31,730 bases of DNA from DASZHC01 sp035938215 (lineage in GTDB: Bacteria > Verrucomicrobiota > Verrucomicrobiia > Chthoniobacterales > JAFAMB01): assembly GCA_035938215.1 (NCBI GenBank), contig DASZHC010000114.1:1-31730 (forward strand), in the 5' to 3' direction. Positions within the stretch are counted from its first letter, which is position 1; each line of letters begins with the position of its first letter. A model generated the notes under the pieces. The model was not told where the DNA came from. It worked only from the letters and a program-made list of their open reading frames with translations, and made no database searches. The position numbers and the translations under genes are program-made. This document shows, one piece after another, positions 30,272 to 31,730 of the stretch.

Positions 30272-31730
30272 AAAGCCGGGAGATCAGGAGTTCACGTTGG
30301 AAATGAAGTTCGATTGGCAGATCCTCATGAAGCTTGATGAAGAGCTCATCCTGGGCAATCGCTTCCTTTCTCCATTCTTCGACGTCAATTCGAAGTGCCT
30401 CCTCAAGCTTTGAGCGATCGTATTTCATGCCCTCAAGATCGATATCATCGGCAGACGGCATCCAGCCAAGCGAAGTTTCCCCTGCGCCAACCTTATCTCT
30501 GCATCGATCGACGATCCATTTGAGAACCCTCATGTTCTCGCCAAAACCGGGCCACAGAAACTCATTCGATCCACCTTTCCTGAACCAGTTTACGTGAAAG
30601 ATCTTTGGAGGTTTTCTCAGCTTCTTGCGCATCTTCAACCAATGGCCAAAGTAATCCCCCATGTTGTAGCCGCAGAACGGCAGCATAGCCATCGGATCAC
30701 GGCGGACCTGACCAACGGTCCCGACCGCCGCCGCCGTCATTTCAGATCCCATCGTTGCGCCGACGTATACTCCATGGATCCAGTTGAATGCCTCAAAGAC
30801 CAGTGGCATCGTCGTTGCACGGCGGCCGCCGAAAATGATCCCGCTGATTGGCACCCCTGCAGGATTATCAATATTCGGGTCCAGAGCCGGATTATTCTTC
30901 ATTGGCGCACAAAACCTGCTGTTCGGATGCGCAGCCTTCTCTCCACTTCGCCATGGCCTGCCTTGCCAGTCGATAAGGCCCTCCGGCGGTTTATCGTCCT
31001 TTCCCTCCCACCAGATATCGCCCCCGGGAGCCAACGCAACGTTCGTGAAAATCGTGTCCTTCTCGATGGAACGCATGGCGTTCGGGTTTGATTCGAAGTT
31101 GGTTCCGGGAACGACGCCAAAATAGCCGGATTCGGGGTTGATGGCATAGAGCCTGCCATCCGCACCCGGTTTCATCCAGGCGATGTCGTCACCCACCGTC
31201 CAGACTTTCCAGCCATTGAATCGGGCCGGCGGAATGAGCATCGCAAAATTTGTCTTGCCGCAGGCACTCGGAAAGGCCGCTGCGACATAGGTCTTTTCCC
31301 CCTGCGGATCTTCGACGCCCAGTATCAGCATATGCTCCGCCATCCAACCTTCTCTCCGTCCGAGATAAGAGCCGATGCGGAGCGCGAGGCATTTTTTGCC
31401 GAGTAATACGTTGCCGCCGTAATTTGAGCCGACAGAAATAATCGCGTTGTCCTGGGGAAAATGCGCGATATACCGCCTCTCGGGATTGATATCGAGCATG
31501 CAATGGAGTCCACGGTTAAAATCGTTGCTTCCGCGGAGTTCGTCGTACGCCAACTCACCCATACGGGTCATGACTCTCATGCTCAAGACCACGTAGATGG
31601 AGTCAGTCAGCTCCACGCCAACTTTTGTGAGCGGCGAACCCGGTGGCCCCATCAGATAGGGGACGACGTACATTGTTCGCCCTTTCATTCCCCCGGCGGC
31701 AAGAGAATGCAGCTTGGCGTACATCTCGGA
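30270..31730 (-). CDS. pckG: Phosphoenolpyruvate carboxykinase (GTP), 5' part beyond the window
   Basis: Gluconeogenic enzyme converting oxaloacetate and GTP to PEP. About 486 C-terminal residues are visible; the frame remains open to base 31730, so the N-terminal ~110-120 residues are outside. GTP-type hallmarks: MKGRTMYVVPYLMGPPGSP, the P-loop AFPSACGKTNFAML with the reactive Cys, the kinase-2 segment VGDDIAWM, ARFNGWKVW, SGIIFGGRRATTMPLVFEAF and MLPFCGYNMGDYFGHWL. The gene ends in HFQRELLISRL with a TAG at 30270-30272 whose first two bases are the TA duplication and whose last is the first base of the palindromic element; the natural C-terminus may once have been longer. Confidence 0.96.
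   Translation of the reverse strand, partial: SEMYAKLHSLAAGGMKGRTMYVVPYLMGPPGSPLTKVGVELTDSIYVVLSMRVMTRMGELAYDELRGSNDFNRGLHCMLDINPERRYIAHFPQDNAIISVGSNYGGNVLLGKKCLALRIGSYLGRREGWMAEHMLILGVEDPQGEKTYVAAAFPSACGKTNFAMLIPPARFNGWKVWTVGDDIAWMKPGADGRLYAINPESGYFGVVPGTNFESNPNAMRSIEKDTIFTNVALAPGGDIWWEGKDDKPPEGLIDWQGRPWRSGEKAAHPNSRFCAPMKNNPALDPNIDNPAGVPISGIIFGGRRATTMPLVFEAFNWIHGVYVGATMGSEMTAAAVGTVGQVRRDPMAMLPFCGYNMGDYFGHWLKMRKKLRKPPKIFHVNWFRKGGSNEFLWPGFGENMRVLKWIVDRCRDKVGAGETSLGWMPSADDIDLEGMKYDRSKLEEALRIDVEEWRKEAIAQDELFIKLHEDLPIELHFQRELLISRL

Noticed and set aside
1..31730. CRISPR arrays, integrases, complete insertion sequences, rRNA genes, riboswitches
   Set aside because: Looked for regularly spaced repeats, transposase/integrase motifs and known RNA cores; none found apart from the MITE-like palindrome and one tRNA.

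Overview
The window reads as chromosomal DNA of a free-living, probably soil-dwelling Gram-negative bacterium. I infer Verrucomicrobia (Chthoniobacterales-like). The support is the four-gene gliding-type ABC cluster ending in a DUF4340 protein, a DUF6268-like outer-membrane protein, frequent TTG/GTG starts with weak Shine-Dalgarno sequences, and stuttering intergenic word repeats. No 16S gene is present, so the phylum is an inference.

Left part (1-4.9 kb, + strand): the end of an MbfA/VIT-type iron transporter, then rplS, rnhB and yraN. These are followed by a tightly packed FAD oxidoreductase of the MnmC(o)/DAO type and a YtqB/MnmM-type methyltransferase whose frames overlap. This pair is a candidate split route for the last steps of mnm5(s2)U34 tRNA modification. 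A hypothetical exported protein follows; its N-terminal reading frame runs through an interspersed repeat.

Accessory part (4.9-12.6 kb): REP-like hairpins, an alkylation-repair pair (alkA then ogt, ATGA overlap) in which AlkA carries what looks like a leftover Ada start, and a decaying stretch. That stretch holds a SIR2-family NADase-like gene, a small HTH protein and truncated DUF2971 and DUF1697 genes. Beyond it lie an outer-membrane beta-barrel, a small membrane protein, a 41-residue secreted-type small ORF coupled to a Nudix hydrolase, and about 0.8 kb of repeat-bearing non-coding DNA.

Core part (12.6-31.7 kb): sucA-sucB (2-oxoglutarate dehydrogenase E1 and E2, - strand) diverge from a GldA/GldF/GldG/DUF4340 transporter operon (+ strand). 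Then come ubiE/menG, tRNA-Leu(CAG), dnaN and dnaA (all - strand), a 420-bp intergenic region with two TTATNCACA DnaA boxes (likely oriC), a sodium/solute symporter, an ArgA-type N-acetylglutamate synthase, a HAD phosphatase and ndk. Finally, a 275-bp nested palindrome with terminal inverted repeats and TA ends (MITE-like) abuts the 3' end of GTP-dependent PEP carboxykinase, which runs off the right edge.

No CRISPR array, prophage, integrase or complete insertion sequence was found. The most interesting items are the putative MnmC(o)/MnmM pair, the SIR2 locus, the vestigial Ada-AlkA, the palindromic element that supplies the pckG stop codon, and the coupled 41-aa small ORF.
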